Shown here: positions 9,501-16,270 of the stretch, piece by piece
Layout: each line of letters starts with the position of its first letter
Position numbering within the stretch: the stretch's first letter is position 1
Assembly: GCA_016209595.1 (NCBI GenBank)
Contig: JACQVV010000311.1
Coordinates: 1-33,246, forward strand
Source: Planctomycetota bacterium
GTDB lineage: Bacteria > Planctomycetota > JACQVV01
Length of the DNA: 33,246 bases
Direction of reading: 5' to 3'
Made by a program: the position numbers and the translations under genes
Notes under the pieces: generated by a model
Databases searched by the model: none
Seen by the model: only the letters and a program-made list of their open reading frames with translations
Told to the model about the DNA's origin: nothing

Positions 9501-10328
9501 GGGGCCTTGCCCCAGGAAGGCTGGGTACACTGCCTCGACGCGGACACGGGCGACGTCCGCTGGGCCGTGAAAGCGGCGGGCCCTTTCGCCGCCGCGCCGG
9601 TTCTCCTCGCGCCGGGGAAGATCGTGGTCGCGGACGCGAACGGCGAGGTCCTCTGTCTCGATGCCCAGGACGGTTCCTTGCTGTCGCGAGTCTCAACCGG
9701 AGGGGCGTTCCGCTTCGACGCCCAGGAGATGGGGGAGTGGGTCGCGGGAAAAACCACTTTCGTCTTCTCGATCGTCGGGATCGACAAGGCGCTCGCGGTG
9801 AGTTCGGGCGAGGGTGAGGGGCCGGTCGAGATCCGCGTCGAGTCCTGGGGGTGTCATCCTCTCTGGATCTATGGAGAGGACCGCAGCTGGCTTGTCTCGC
9901 TGGGTCCGGGAACGGCCGAGCACGGCCCTCGCGAGGTCATCGCCCGGGACCTGAAGACCGGCCGCGAGATCTGGCGGTGGCAGTCGGAGGCGGACCTCCT
10001 CGCACCGCCGGCGACGGGAGACCTCGATCTGGACGGACTGCCGGAAATCGTGATTGCCGACGTCCTGGGTCGCGTCTCCTGCCTCTCGGTCGCGACGGGC
10101 GAGCGACTCTGGCGGCTTGAAACGGGGCTCGGCCTCTCGAGCGCTCTGTTCGAGGCCGCGCCCCGGATCGCGGACACGGACGGCGACGGCGCTCCCGAGG
10201 TGGTGCTCGCCGGCGGCGACGGGCGGGTTCTCGTGGTCCACGGGAGGGGGAAGCGCTGGGTGAGCGAGTGGGCCGTGGCGTCCGGCGACCGGTTCGCGAC
10301 CGGATCGCCCGGCGCGGTGGGGGATTAG
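6546..10328 (+). CDS. membrane Ser/Thr kinase with PEGA domains and FG-GAP/PQQ propeller
   Basis: A 1260-residue receptor kinase. The kinase domain (about 36-300) has all key residues: GRGGMGVV loop, Lys65, Glu84, catalytic Asp158 in HRDVKPGN, Asn163, DFG Asp176 and GTPAYMSPEQ. A membrane helix is at 323-342. Outside the membrane a PEGA domain (about 346-414, with the AVRVERQGYE motif) and a second PEGA-like repeat (about 418-490) act as a stalk. About 750 residues of propeller repeats follow, with many D.D.DG..E calcium-type FG-GAP loops (DVDADGIQE, DLDGDGSRE, DLNGDGKPE, DTDGDGAPE) mixed with PQQ-type strands (DARSGELAWSA). The start is GTG 6546, with GGAG only three bases upstream. Two bases separate its TAG from the paralogous kinase 3. 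The ligand sensed by the propeller is unknown. Confidence 0.9.
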   Translation: MTDVPGREDDKTLGHWEIPDQTTRAVPGQPTRFGEYRILEELGRGGMGVVYLAVQEPLGRRVALKILRLAAAPTPQAAARFLREVSLQASLSHENLVAVYGMGEEQGCLYYAMEYVEGESLREGIARGPLAPRDAARIARDVARGLERAHAAGIVHRDVKPGNILLDSQGRPRLADFGLAWGTGMESLTMSGALLGTPAYMSPEQAGRRGRVGPASDIYSLGAVLYHALTGCRPVSDHLDTDVVLGRVMFLDPPPARVLDPRVPRDLEVVVGHAMQKEPARRYRTAGEFAEDLERFLRGEAILARPPGLAARAVSRIRRHRKMAAAAGTTLVLSLALAVWWLTRPGYLTLAVEPGDARVTIDGAGETILSSSVRGVALPAGPHAVRVERQGYEPFEMRCVLYRTETSTYPVNLERIRQSVTLGTNPPDCRVVFRGELSEPFRRLSPLDGEWIATDSYEVTVERSGHYRRRLELAIGPGEPVVAHVFLPSALLWSARLARARLGNPGQGCARLVAAPAGKAGPALAACTPGGKVYVLSAASGAVGALPTSTGDSPEPVLADVDADGIQELLVADREGKVELLRWPGGELVWTHVPSDAGEREPPLVYWPPAGAAGPECWVLRAQGIEAVDARSGELAWSAVLGELGQLVPIEDSGPDGRLYARQLVDSLVVCAAPAQVLARLETPRPARGPETLAAADLDGDGSRELVAAYEDGTVRAYRVRPLEILWSAAAGAGARIAILPAGSRRGALVVAADEDGRLRVWDGAGLPLAERDLPAPPATRLLLADMDADGRRDLVYASREAAHVLELPAGRTKAEVPLERPPGVDPLLADLDGDGLLDIVLSLADGSVRAIPGAKVLWEQATGHAIRRPPALADLNGDGKPEVVLTSLDKYAYAIDGRSGRILWRADLGNQAATTPAIVGGDVVAASWEGIARRLGGLTGEVMWIYAPRAQGWAVHFHASPSAADVDGDGTLEVLLADWRDDPTGALPQEGWVHCLDADTGDVRWAVKAAGPFAAAPVLLAPGKIVVADANGEVLCLDAQDGSLLSRVSTGGAFRFDAQEMGEWVAGKTTFVFSIVGIDKALAVSSGEGEGPVEIRVESWGCHPLWIYGEDRSWLVSLGPGTAEHGPREVIARDLKTGREIWRWQSEADLLAPPATGDLDLDGLPEIVIADVLGRVSCLSVATGERLWRLETGLGLSSALFEAAPRIADTDGDGAPEVVLAGGDGRVLVVHGRGKRWVSEWAVASGDRFATGSPGAVGD

Positions 10329-10330
10329 CG

Positions 10331-10807
10331 GTGCCCTCGCGCGACCGAGAAACCCGTCCGGGGGGCGGGCCCGAGGAGACGGAAGTTTCCCGCCAGGACG
10401 CGCCGGGGCCGCGGCGGTTCGGAGAGTTCCGTGTGGAGCGAGAGCTGGGCCGCGGAGGGATGGGAATCGTCTACCTCGCGGTCCAGGAGACTCTCGGGCG
10501 GAAGGTTGCCGTGAAGACCCTCCCCATGGCGGGCGAGCCCGACTCCGCCGCCGCGGAGCGATTCTTCCAGGAAGCGCGCGTCGTCGCGAAACTCCAGCAC
10601 GAGAACATCGTGCAGGTCTTCGGGATGGGCCAGGAGGCCGGCTGGCTCTACTACGCGATGGAGTACGTGGAGGGAGAGAGCCTCCGCGATCGGCTCGCGC
10701 GAGGCGAACTCCCGCCTCGAGACGCGGCGGGGATCGCGCGGGACGTGGCCCGGGCTCTCGGACACGCGCACGCGGCTGGGGTCGTGCATCGCGACATCAA
10801 GCCGTGA
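10331..10807 (+). CDS. kinase 3, N-terminal fragment before the TGA
   Basis: The 158 residues upstream of the stop hold the glycine loop (GRGGMGIV, about 40-47), Lys62 in VAVK, Glu81 and the catalytic Asp155 of HRDIKP, then end. They lack the metal-binding Asn, DFG and the whole C-lobe, so the fragment alone cannot be an active kinase. An alternative GTG at 10268 would overlap kinase 2 by 61 bases and adds arginine-rich residues of no family resemblance, so it is not preferred. Confidence 0.55.
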   Translation: MPSRDRETRPGGGPEETEVSRQDAPGPRRFGEFRVERELGRGGMGIVYLAVQETLGRKVAVKTLPMAGEPDSAAAERFFQEARVVAKLQHENIVQVFGMGQEAGWLYYAMEYVEGESLRDRLARGELPPRDAAGIARDVARALGHAHAAGVVHRDIKP

Positions 10808-10921
10808 AACATCCTCCTCGATCCCCAGGGCAAGACGCGCCGCGCCGACTTCGGTCTCGCGCAGGAAATCGGCGGGCGAAGCCTCACGGCCACGGGGGCG
10901 CTCATCGGCACGATCCTCTAC

Positions 10922-13900
10922 ATGAGCCCCGAGCAGGCCGGGGGGGAACGCCCGCTCTCGCCCCAGAGCGACGTCTACTCGCTGGGGGCCGTCCTATACG
11001 AGTGCGTCACGGGCCGGCCTCCGGTCGAGCGCGACCGGGACATCGCGCAGCAGATCTTCGCGGTGATGTGCAAGGACCCGCCTCGCCCTTCCCGCGTGAA
11101 CCCGAAGACGCCGCGGGATCTCGAGGTCATCATCCGCTGCGCCATGCAGAAGGACCGGGAACGGCGGTACGCTTCAGCGGAGGCGCTGGCCGGCGACCTC
11201 GACCGATTTCTCGCCGGCGAGGCGATCCAGGGCACGCTTCCAGGTTTCACCTATCACGCGAAGAGGTCCCTGCGAAGGAATAGGTTCGCTCTCGCCGGGG
11301 CCGGCGTCCTCGCCGCCCTGGTCCTCGCGTTCCTCGTCTTTCGCGCGACGCGACCGGGCCATCTTACGATCGAGACGAGGCCGCCCGATGCCATGGTCTG
11401 GATCGACGACGACCCCGAGCCGGTCCCCGCCGAGCGGGCGGTGAGGATCGAGCTCCCGGCGGGGTCGCACCGGATCCGGGTCGAGCGGGACGGCTACCGC
11501 CTGGCGGAGCTTCCGTGCAATGTCGAGTCGGCCGGGAGCTCGACCGTGCGGGTGAACCTCGCGCGGCTCCGCCAGAGGGTAGTCCTCACCACGGAACCCG
11601 CGGAGTGCCGCCTCCTCTTCTCGTGTGCCGCCGGGTCGCGCCTCCGGTTCCTCTCGCCGCTTTCGGGTGAGTGGATGGACACCGACGCCTACGAGGTGGC
11701 GGTCGAGAGGCCGGGCTTCTATCGCCGCCGGGTGTCGCTCTCCCTCGGCCAGGATCGTCCGGCCGCGCTCCACGTTTTCCTTCCTCCGGCCGAGCTCTGG
11801 AAGACCCGTGAGCCCCAAGGCTCGGGGTTCGTGGTCCTGCCCGGAGGATCCGCCGGTGAACGGGTGGCGGTTCTGTGCGTCGCCTCCGGATCGCTGAAGT
11901 TCTGCAGGGCCACGGATGGGGCCGTCCTCGGGGCGGTCGATGGCCTCGGAGCCTTCCCTGGCGGCTACGCCGCCGACCTGACCGGCGACGGCGCCTCCGA
12001 GTTCCTCGTTGTCGGGCAGGCGGGCGCACGGCTGCTGTCCCGCGCGGGAGAGGAGATCTGGCGAAGAGACCACTCGGGCTTCCAGTGGAGTTTCTTCCGG
12101 CCGGAAGCGGGGGACCTCCCTCCCGAGCTCTGGCTCGTGGGGCAGGAGCGGCGCGAGGCGCTCGACGCCCGGACGGGGCAGACGCTCGAGACATGGTCAG
12201 CCGGTCTCGTCGATTGGATGCTCCTTCTCGAGGGGAAGGACCCCGCGGAGCGGCCCTACGTTTGCGGCGAGGGTCCGGCGCTCGTCTTCTACCGCGCCCG
12301 GCACGAAGAGATCGGGAGGCTGGAGACCGCCCCCGTCCGCCGGGCGAGGGGGGCGTTGACCTCTGCGGATCTCGACGGAGACGGGGATCGGGAGCTCCTG
12401 TGCATCGGGCGGGACGGCCGGATCCGCGCCTACGCGATCCACCCCCCGCGCCTTCTCTGGGAGACCGAACCGGGGAACCCCGAGAGGATGGCGCTCTCGG
12501 CCGGCGCGCTGGCCGGAGGGGAACGCCCGTCGATCGCCTCCTTCGACGACGGCCTCCGGGTGAAGGTGTGGGATGCCTCGGGGCGACTTCGGTTCGACTG
12601 GCCCGTTCCGGAGATCGGCGCCACGGAGCCGATCCTCGCCGACTGGAACGCGGACGGCCGGCGTGAACTCGTCTACGCATCGGCTGCGTCGGTCCACGTC
12701 ATCGACCTCTTCGGCGGAGAGGAGCTCGCGGAGATCCCGGTCCCGGCGAAGCCGGAAGGGTACATGGCCCTGTCGGACCTGGATGGAGACGGCCTGCTCG
12801 ACGTGCTCGTGTCGATCGTGGGAGGGACCGTCCTCGCGATTCCCGGCGAGAAAACGCTCTGGAGCCGGTCGATAGCAGGGGCGGTCGAGCGCGCTCCGGT
12901 GCTCGCGGATCTCGACGGCGACGGCCTTCCGGAGGTCGTCTGCGCCTCGCTGGACGGGCAGGGCCGTGCATTCGAGGCGCGGAGCGGGCGGCTTCTCTGG
13001 ACGGTCGCGCTCGAGGGCGAGGCCGCGATCACTCCGGCGATCGTGGGGCAGGACGCAATCTTCGCATCATGGGCGGGCGTCGCGAAAAAGGTGCGGGGAG
13101 AAACAGGCGAGGTTGTCTGGACCTATCGCGCGCTCGCGGACGGATGGGATGTTCACTTCCAGGCCTCGCCGGTCGCCGCCGACGTCGATCGGGACGGAAG
13201 CCCCGAGATCCTTCTCGCCGACTGGCGAACCGACCCGGAGGGGAAGGAGCCCGATACGGGCGCGGTCCATTGCCTCGACGCCCAGTCCGGCGAAGTGCGC
13301 TGGGTGCGGGAAGCGGCGGGACCCTTCCTCGCTCCGCCCGTGCCATGGAGGCCCGGTCGGATCCTCGCCGGCGACGCGCAGGGCGAACTCGCGCTCCTTG
13401 ATGCCCGGGACGGTTCGGTCCTCTGGCGGGACTGGACCTACACGAAATTCGCGTCCCCGGCACGCCTTCTCCCGGAGGGGGCGCCGGGCGGGCCAGCGCT
13501 CGTCTGGTCCGACGCCGGCACGGGCCGGTGCCTCGCCATCTCGCCGGGGGAGGGCGAGGGGCCGAAGGTGGAGGAGCGCGCGCTCGGCGACCATCCGCTC
13601 TGTTTCCGCGCGGGGGATCGGTGGATCGTCGTGTCGGCGGGTCCGGAGGGCGTGCGAGCGACGGACGCCGGAAGCGGCGGGGAGCTCTGGCGGTGGATGC
13701 CCGACGCTCCGGTCGTTGCGGCGCCCGCCGCGGCGGACCTGGATGGCGACGGAGGGGTGGAGGTCGTGATCGCCGACTCCGCGGGGCGCGTCACCTGTCT
13801 CTCTGCAGGGACGGGCGACCGGCTCTGGGAATACGACCTCGGGTCCGGGGTGGAGGCGGGTCCCGTCGTCGCCGATCTCGACGGCGATCTCTCCCTCGAA

Positions 13901-14029
13901 ATCCTCCTCGCCACCGTGGACGGACGCGTGACGGCGATCCGCGGGCGCGGACACCCGTGGCCGGGGGGATGGCCCGCGGTCAACGGCGACCGGTTCGCCA
14001 CCGAGGCGCCGGATACCGTCGGTCCCTGA
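10922..14029 (+). CDS. kinase 3, C-terminal part: kinase C-lobe, membrane helix, PEGA, propeller
   Basis: The frame resumes at 10808 and the first ATG is 10922, in MSPEQ; no ribosome site is obvious there. Kinase C-lobe remnants lead to a membrane helix at about codons 319-337 of the full gene. A PEGA domain follows (TIETRPPDAMVWIDDDPE to SHRIRVERDGY), then a second PEGA-like segment. The rest is FG-GAP/PQQ propeller (DLTGDGASE, DLDGDGDRE, DWNADGRRE, DLDGDGLLD, DVDRDGSPE, DLDGDGGVE, DLDGDLSLE). The sensor half is fully intact and closely parallels kinase 2, so if translated it would give a membrane sensor with no kinase domain. Confidence 0.6.
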   Translation: MSPEQAGGERPLSPQSDVYSLGAVLYECVTGRPPVERDRDIAQQIFAVMCKDPPRPSRVNPKTPRDLEVIIRCAMQKDRERRYASAEALAGDLDRFLAGEAIQGTLPGFTYHAKRSLRRNRFALAGAGVLAALVLAFLVFRATRPGHLTIETRPPDAMVWIDDDPEPVPAERAVRIELPAGSHRIRVERDGYRLAELPCNVESAGSSTVRVNLARLRQRVVLTTEPAECRLLFSCAAGSRLRFLSPLSGEWMDTDAYEVAVERPGFYRRRVSLSLGQDRPAALHVFLPPAELWKTREPQGSGFVVLPGGSAGERVAVLCVASGSLKFCRATDGAVLGAVDGLGAFPGGYAADLTGDGASEFLVVGQAGARLLSRAGEEIWRRDHSGFQWSFFRPEAGDLPPELWLVGQERREALDARTGQTLETWSAGLVDWMLLLEGKDPAERPYVCGEGPALVFYRARHEEIGRLETAPVRRARGALTSADLDGDGDRELLCIGRDGRIRAYAIHPPRLLWETEPGNPERMALSAGALAGGERPSIASFDDGLRVKVWDASGRLRFDWPVPEIGATEPILADWNADGRRELVYASAASVHVIDLFGGEELAEIPVPAKPEGYMALSDLDGDGLLDVLVSIVGGTVLAIPGEKTLWSRSIAGAVERAPVLADLDGDGLPEVVCASLDGQGRAFEARSGRLLWTVALEGEAAITPAIVGQDAIFASWAGVAKKVRGETGEVVWTYRALADGWDVHFQASPVAADVDRDGSPEILLADWRTDPEGKEPDTGAVHCLDAQSGEVRWVREAAGPFLAPPVPWRPGRILAGDAQGELALLDARDGSVLWRDWTYTKFASPARLLPEGAPGGPALVWSDAGTGRCLAISPGEGEGPKVEERALGDHPLCFRAGDRWIVVSAGPEGVRATDAGSGGELWRWMPDAPVVAAPAAADLDGDGGVEVVIADSAGRVTCLSAGTGDRLWEYDLGSGVEAGPVVADLDGDLSLEILLATVDGRVTAIRGRGHPWPGGWPAVNGDRFATEAPDTVGP

Positions 14030-14074
14030 ATTTTGGGTTCGCCCCCGCCCCAGCTCGACGTAGTATTCCCCATC

Positions 14075-14185
14075 ATGCACGTCACTCTGCAGTTTCTCGG
14101 CGCGCCCGGCAGCGGGAGATTCTTGGATGAGCTCGGGGCCCCGCCGAAAAAGAATCTGATTCCCTTGACAAGGGTAGTACACTAG
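14075..14185 (+). other. short ORF resembling the start of an MBL-fold hydrolase gene
   Basis: A 36-residue ORF, ATG 14075 to TAG 14183-14185, begins MHVTLQFLGAPGSGRFLDE. The first ten residues look like the start of RNase J/CPSF-type metallo-beta-lactamase-fold proteins (M.vtlqFLGA..tVTGSrfll), but the metal-binding motifs never appear. It may be a gene remnant or chance. The rest of the 164-base gap between kinase 3 and the peptidase gene holds only the palindrome and -10-like box listed next. Confidence 0.2.
14162..14183 (+). promoter_or_regulatory. palindrome CCCTTG-A-CAAGGG next to a -10-like TACACT
   Basis: A perfect 6+1+6 palindrome (14162-14174) contains the string TTGACA, and TACACT follows at 14178-14183. 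TTGACA is only seven bases from TACACT, so they cannot be the -35 and -10 of one promoter. The likelier reading is an operator just upstream of a -10 box. The transcript would then start about four bases before the ATG at 14194 and be nearly leaderless. Confidence 0.3.
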
Positions 14186-14193
14186 TTCGTCCT

Positions 14194-15606
14194 ATGGACG
14201 ATCCTGGCGGGGAAACCAGCGCGCCGATACGGTTCTTCGGCGCCTCCTTCCTTCTCCTTGCGGCGGCGGCGACCGCCTTCGGGCAGGACGTGACCCGCTT
14301 TGTCGAGATGCCGGAGTCGCCGGACGGCTCCTACCGGCTTTCGAGCGGCGTGGGGAGCGGCCGCCACTGGGGCAGGTCGGAGACGATCCGCCACCTTCTC
14401 CTGGTCGCGCGGGAGTGGCGCGCGCGACATCCCGAGGGGCCGGTCCTCGCTTTCGGCGACATCTCCAAACCCGAAGGCGGGCCTTTCCCGCCGCACAAGA
14501 CCCATGACGACGGGCTCGCGATCGACGTCACGACGCGGGGGCCCAACGTGTGCAGCATCGGGCACGCCGACCAGGAGACGTCGCTCGAACTGGCTCGCCT
14601 CTTCGTGCAGTTCGGAGCGCGGCAGATCCTGTACAACCACGCATTCGTGATCGATCGCGTTCCCGAGGTCGAGCGGTGGCCCGACCACGACGATCACTTC
14701 CACGTCGTGGTCGATCCCGCCCGGGTGCCGGACGGGGAGGGACCTTTCCTCGTCCCCGCGCAGAACCGGACGAGCGGATTCGTCGCCGGCATCGCCGACT
14801 TCCGCGACGAGAAAGGGCTGGAGCGCGAAGGCGCGACCCCGGACAAGAACGCGGGGCTCCTTCTCGCGTGGAACTACCTCGCCGAACGACCCGGCTGGCA
14901 GCGTGCCTTCCGGGTTGCCGTCGAAGACGCCGGCGGCGGGACGCTCCACGACTCCGGCTGGGTCGATTCAGGGGACGTCTCGTTCCGCCTACCGGTTCCC
15001 CTCCAGGCCGGGTCCGCGTGCCGGTGGATGGTCGAGACCCGATCTTCCTCGGGCGAGACGCTGCGGATCGCCTGGCAGGATTTCGGCGTCGATCTCTCCG
15101 CTCCCTCGGTCGTGGCGATCCGGCCGGTCGGAGGCGAGGAGGTCCAGGGCAAGATCATCTTCTCCTGGTCGTACCGGGACGACTCCGGGAAGCAGGCTCG
15201 CTACAGGGTCGAGGTGGATGACGACTCGCGCCACGAAAAGGTCGCCCATCGCCTCCCGGCCGTGGCTGGCGACGCGAAGGTTCACGCGTTCGAAGAACGC
15301 CTGCGCCCCGGCCGCGCCTACTACTGGCGCGTCGTCGCCGAGGACGCCGCGGGAAACGCGGCAGCAACCGACTGGAGCGCCTTCCGGACCTCCGCCTCGT
15401 ATCGAGGAGGGAGGATCGTGCGCGTGACGGCCGACGACCTGAATCTCCGTTCCGGACCGGGAGTGAACCATTCTGTGCTGGGCCGGTTGAACAAGGGCGA
15501 TGAAGTGGAAGTCCTCGAAGAAAGTGAAGAGTGGTTGAAGGTCGCCTGCCGTCGAGGCGGGCGAGTGTGGGTTGGCTACGTCCACTCGGATTTCGTCGAG
15601 GAATGA
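14194..15606 (+). CDS. exported M74 (MepA-like) murein endopeptidase-like protein with SH3b domain
   Basis: A 470-residue exported protein. The signal peptide spans about 1-30 (FFGASFLLLAAAATAFG). Residues 40-175 resemble penicillin-insensitive murein endopeptidases of the LAS metallopeptidase group: HKTHDDGLAIDV gives zinc ligands His104 (or His101) and Asp111, and HDDHFHV gives His168/His170. Such enzymes cleave peptide crosslinks in peptidoglycan. Residues about 190-400 form two beta-sandwich, Fn3-like segments (DAGGGTLHDSGWV, PGRAYYWRVVAEDAAGNAA). The last 68 residues are a bacterial SH3 domain (LNLRSGPGVNHSVLGRLNKG, WVGYVHSDF), a typical cell-wall anchor. No ribosome site precedes the ATG. 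Cell-wall hydrolase is likely, exact bond uncertain. Confidence 0.8.
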   Translation: MDDPGGETSAPIRFFGASFLLLAAAATAFGQDVTRFVEMPESPDGSYRLSSGVGSGRHWGRSETIRHLLLVAREWRARHPEGPVLAFGDISKPEGGPFPPHKTHDDGLAIDVTTRGPNVCSIGHADQETSLELARLFVQFGARQILYNHAFVIDRVPEVERWPDHDDHFHVVVDPARVPDGEGPFLVPAQNRTSGFVAGIADFRDEKGLEREGATPDKNAGLLLAWNYLAERPGWQRAFRVAVEDAGGGTLHDSGWVDSGDVSFRLPVPLQAGSACRWMVETRSSSGETLRIAWQDFGVDLSAPSVVAIRPVGGEEVQGKIIFSWSYRDDSGKQARYRVEVDDDSRHEKVAHRLPAVAGDAKVHAFEERLRPGRAYYWRVVAEDAAGNAAATDWSAFRTSASYRGGRIVRVTADDLNLRSGPGVNHSVLGRLNKGDEVEVLEESEEWLKVACRRGGRVWVGYVHSDFVEE

Positions 15607-15926
15607 TCTGGGCGAGAACGTGAGTGCGCCCGGGGAAGCCATGGAAGAGATCGAAGACCCCTCACCTTCAAGTCGCGCGCTCGCGCGTGCGTGGGGCGAC
15701 ACTGCCCGGCGCGCGGTCGCGAGCGCGGAAGCAAGCGTCATGGGTCTTGCGGAGCTGGCTTGGAGTACGGGCTGGCCGTTTCGGGCCGATCCGCCTCTGC
15801 CCACCGCAGGGGGGGTTCGTCTCGCTCGACCCCAGCCGGCGGTGGATCGCCCGTCGGGCTTCGGACTCATAGGGAGCCCCAATCGTTGGAAATCCTCCAG
15901 AGGAGACGGGGTCTCCCCACATCCCC

Positions 15927-15953
15927 TGGTGTGGAAATATTTCTATCACACCA
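15927..15953. promoter_or_regulatory. AT-rich inverted repeat, operator candidate
   Basis: TGGTGTG (15927-15933) and CACACCA (15947-15953) are perfect 7-bp arms around a 13-base centre that itself begins with the palindrome GAAATATTTC. It is the most AT-rich point for kilobases around, 318 bases before kamA. Confidence 0.35.
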
Positions 15954-15969
15954 AAATTAGGCCTTGCCT

Positions 15970-15986
15970 CCCCCTACTTCGGGGGG
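15970..15986. other. GC hairpin in the kamA leader
   Basis: CCCCC (15970-15974), loop TACTTC, then a run of six G. It lies 16 bases after the AT-rich inverted repeat. It could be a leader hairpin; no T run follows, so a terminator is not supported. Confidence 0.3.
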
Positions 15987-15997
15987 TATCTTCCCCG

Positions 15998-16027
15998 CGA
16001 GGTTGGGTAGCAGCATCGAGGTTGGGT
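15998..16027. repeat. 11-bp direct repeat in the kamA leader
   Basis: CGAGGTTGGGT occurs at 15998-16008 and again at 16017-16027, a 19-base period or roughly two helical turns. It could be a paired binding site for a regulator; function not shown. Confidence 0.35.
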
Positions 16028-16254
16028 CGACGGATAGGTCTCGGGATTCGTTCGTCAGGAAAGAATCGAATCACGTCACGGAGCTCTGCGCCGTCTACGC
16101 TCCCGGTCGCGGCCGAAAACGTGCTCTCGGTCCGCGGCAGAGGGTGGACACGCAACCGGCACTTGAGGGGTTCGCGAGAGAGATCCCGCGCTCCGCTTCG
16201 GGGTCGGCCGTTGTTCACCCCACGGGCCATCGGGAAGACGCAGGGCGTACAGAA

Positions 16255-16262
16255 AAGGAGGG
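16255..16262 (+). promoter_or_regulatory. strong ribosome binding site of kamA
   Basis: AAGGAGGG ends eight bases before the ATG at 16271. It is the clearest Shine-Dalgarno site in the window, where most genes have weak or no site, and it fixes the kamA start. Confidence 0.7.
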
Positions 16263-16270
16263 TCGGGTAG

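Larger units (their letters stand above)
10331..14029 (+). pseudogene. kinase 3: tandem paralogue of kinase 2 interrupted by an in-frame TGA
   Basis: One continuous frame of 1232 codons plus stop, of the same architecture and length as kinase 2. The single lesion is TGA at 10805-10807, codon 159. It replaces the glycine of the catalytic loop: kinase 2 reads HRDVKP-G-NILLD, here HRDIKP-stop-NILLD. GGA to TGA would be one substitution. No other stop or frameshift occurs in about 1070 codons downstream, so the change is recent, a read error, or read through. Two further oddities lie nearby: RRADFG where a hydrophobic residue precedes A-DFG, and GTILYMSPEQ where GTP-x-Y is expected. Both suggest relaxed selection on catalysis. 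Start chosen as GTG 10331, two bases after the kinase 2 stop. Confidence 0.75.
15607..16270. other. 660-base intergenic region upstream of kamA
   Basis: No credible gene: a long frame spanning it (15572-16270) is low-complexity, arginine/serine-rich and shows no family motif. The stretch contains an AT-rich inverted repeat, a GC hairpin and an 11-bp direct repeat (listed separately), and ends in a strong ribosome site for kamA. No promoter with well-spaced boxes could be assigned. Its length, unusual in this compact window, suggests a regulated leader, but no known riboswitch core, including the lysine riboswitch, was recognised. Confidence 0.5.

Noticed and set aside
6462..9530. 1022-residue open frame on the - strand opposite kinase 2
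   Set aside because: Charge-rich, repetitive composition without motifs; it mirrors the codon pattern of the kinase gene. Similar long antisense frames occur opposite kinase 1 (3199-4548), kamA (16283-17497), fadE (20487-21983) and others.
10805..10807. UGA read as glycine (the SR1/Gracilibacteria code) or as selenocysteine
   Set aside because: Most genes in the window end in TGA and are followed by unrelated sequence, so UGA is a stop. No selenocysteine-type hairpin or reason for Sec at this site was seen.
14165..14170. TTGACA as the -35 of the M74 peptidase
   Set aside because: No -10 at 16-18 bases; that distance falls on the start codon. It is better explained as part of the CCCTTG-A-CAAGGG palindrome.
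15927..15953. CRP-like site
   Set aside because: Half-sites TGTG and CACA are present but spacing is not the six bases of the CRP consensus.
15572..16270. 232-residue frame across the kamA leader
   Set aside because: Low-complexity Ser/Arg/Pro composition, overlaps the M74 gene, and ends exactly where the kamA ATG starts; no family signal.
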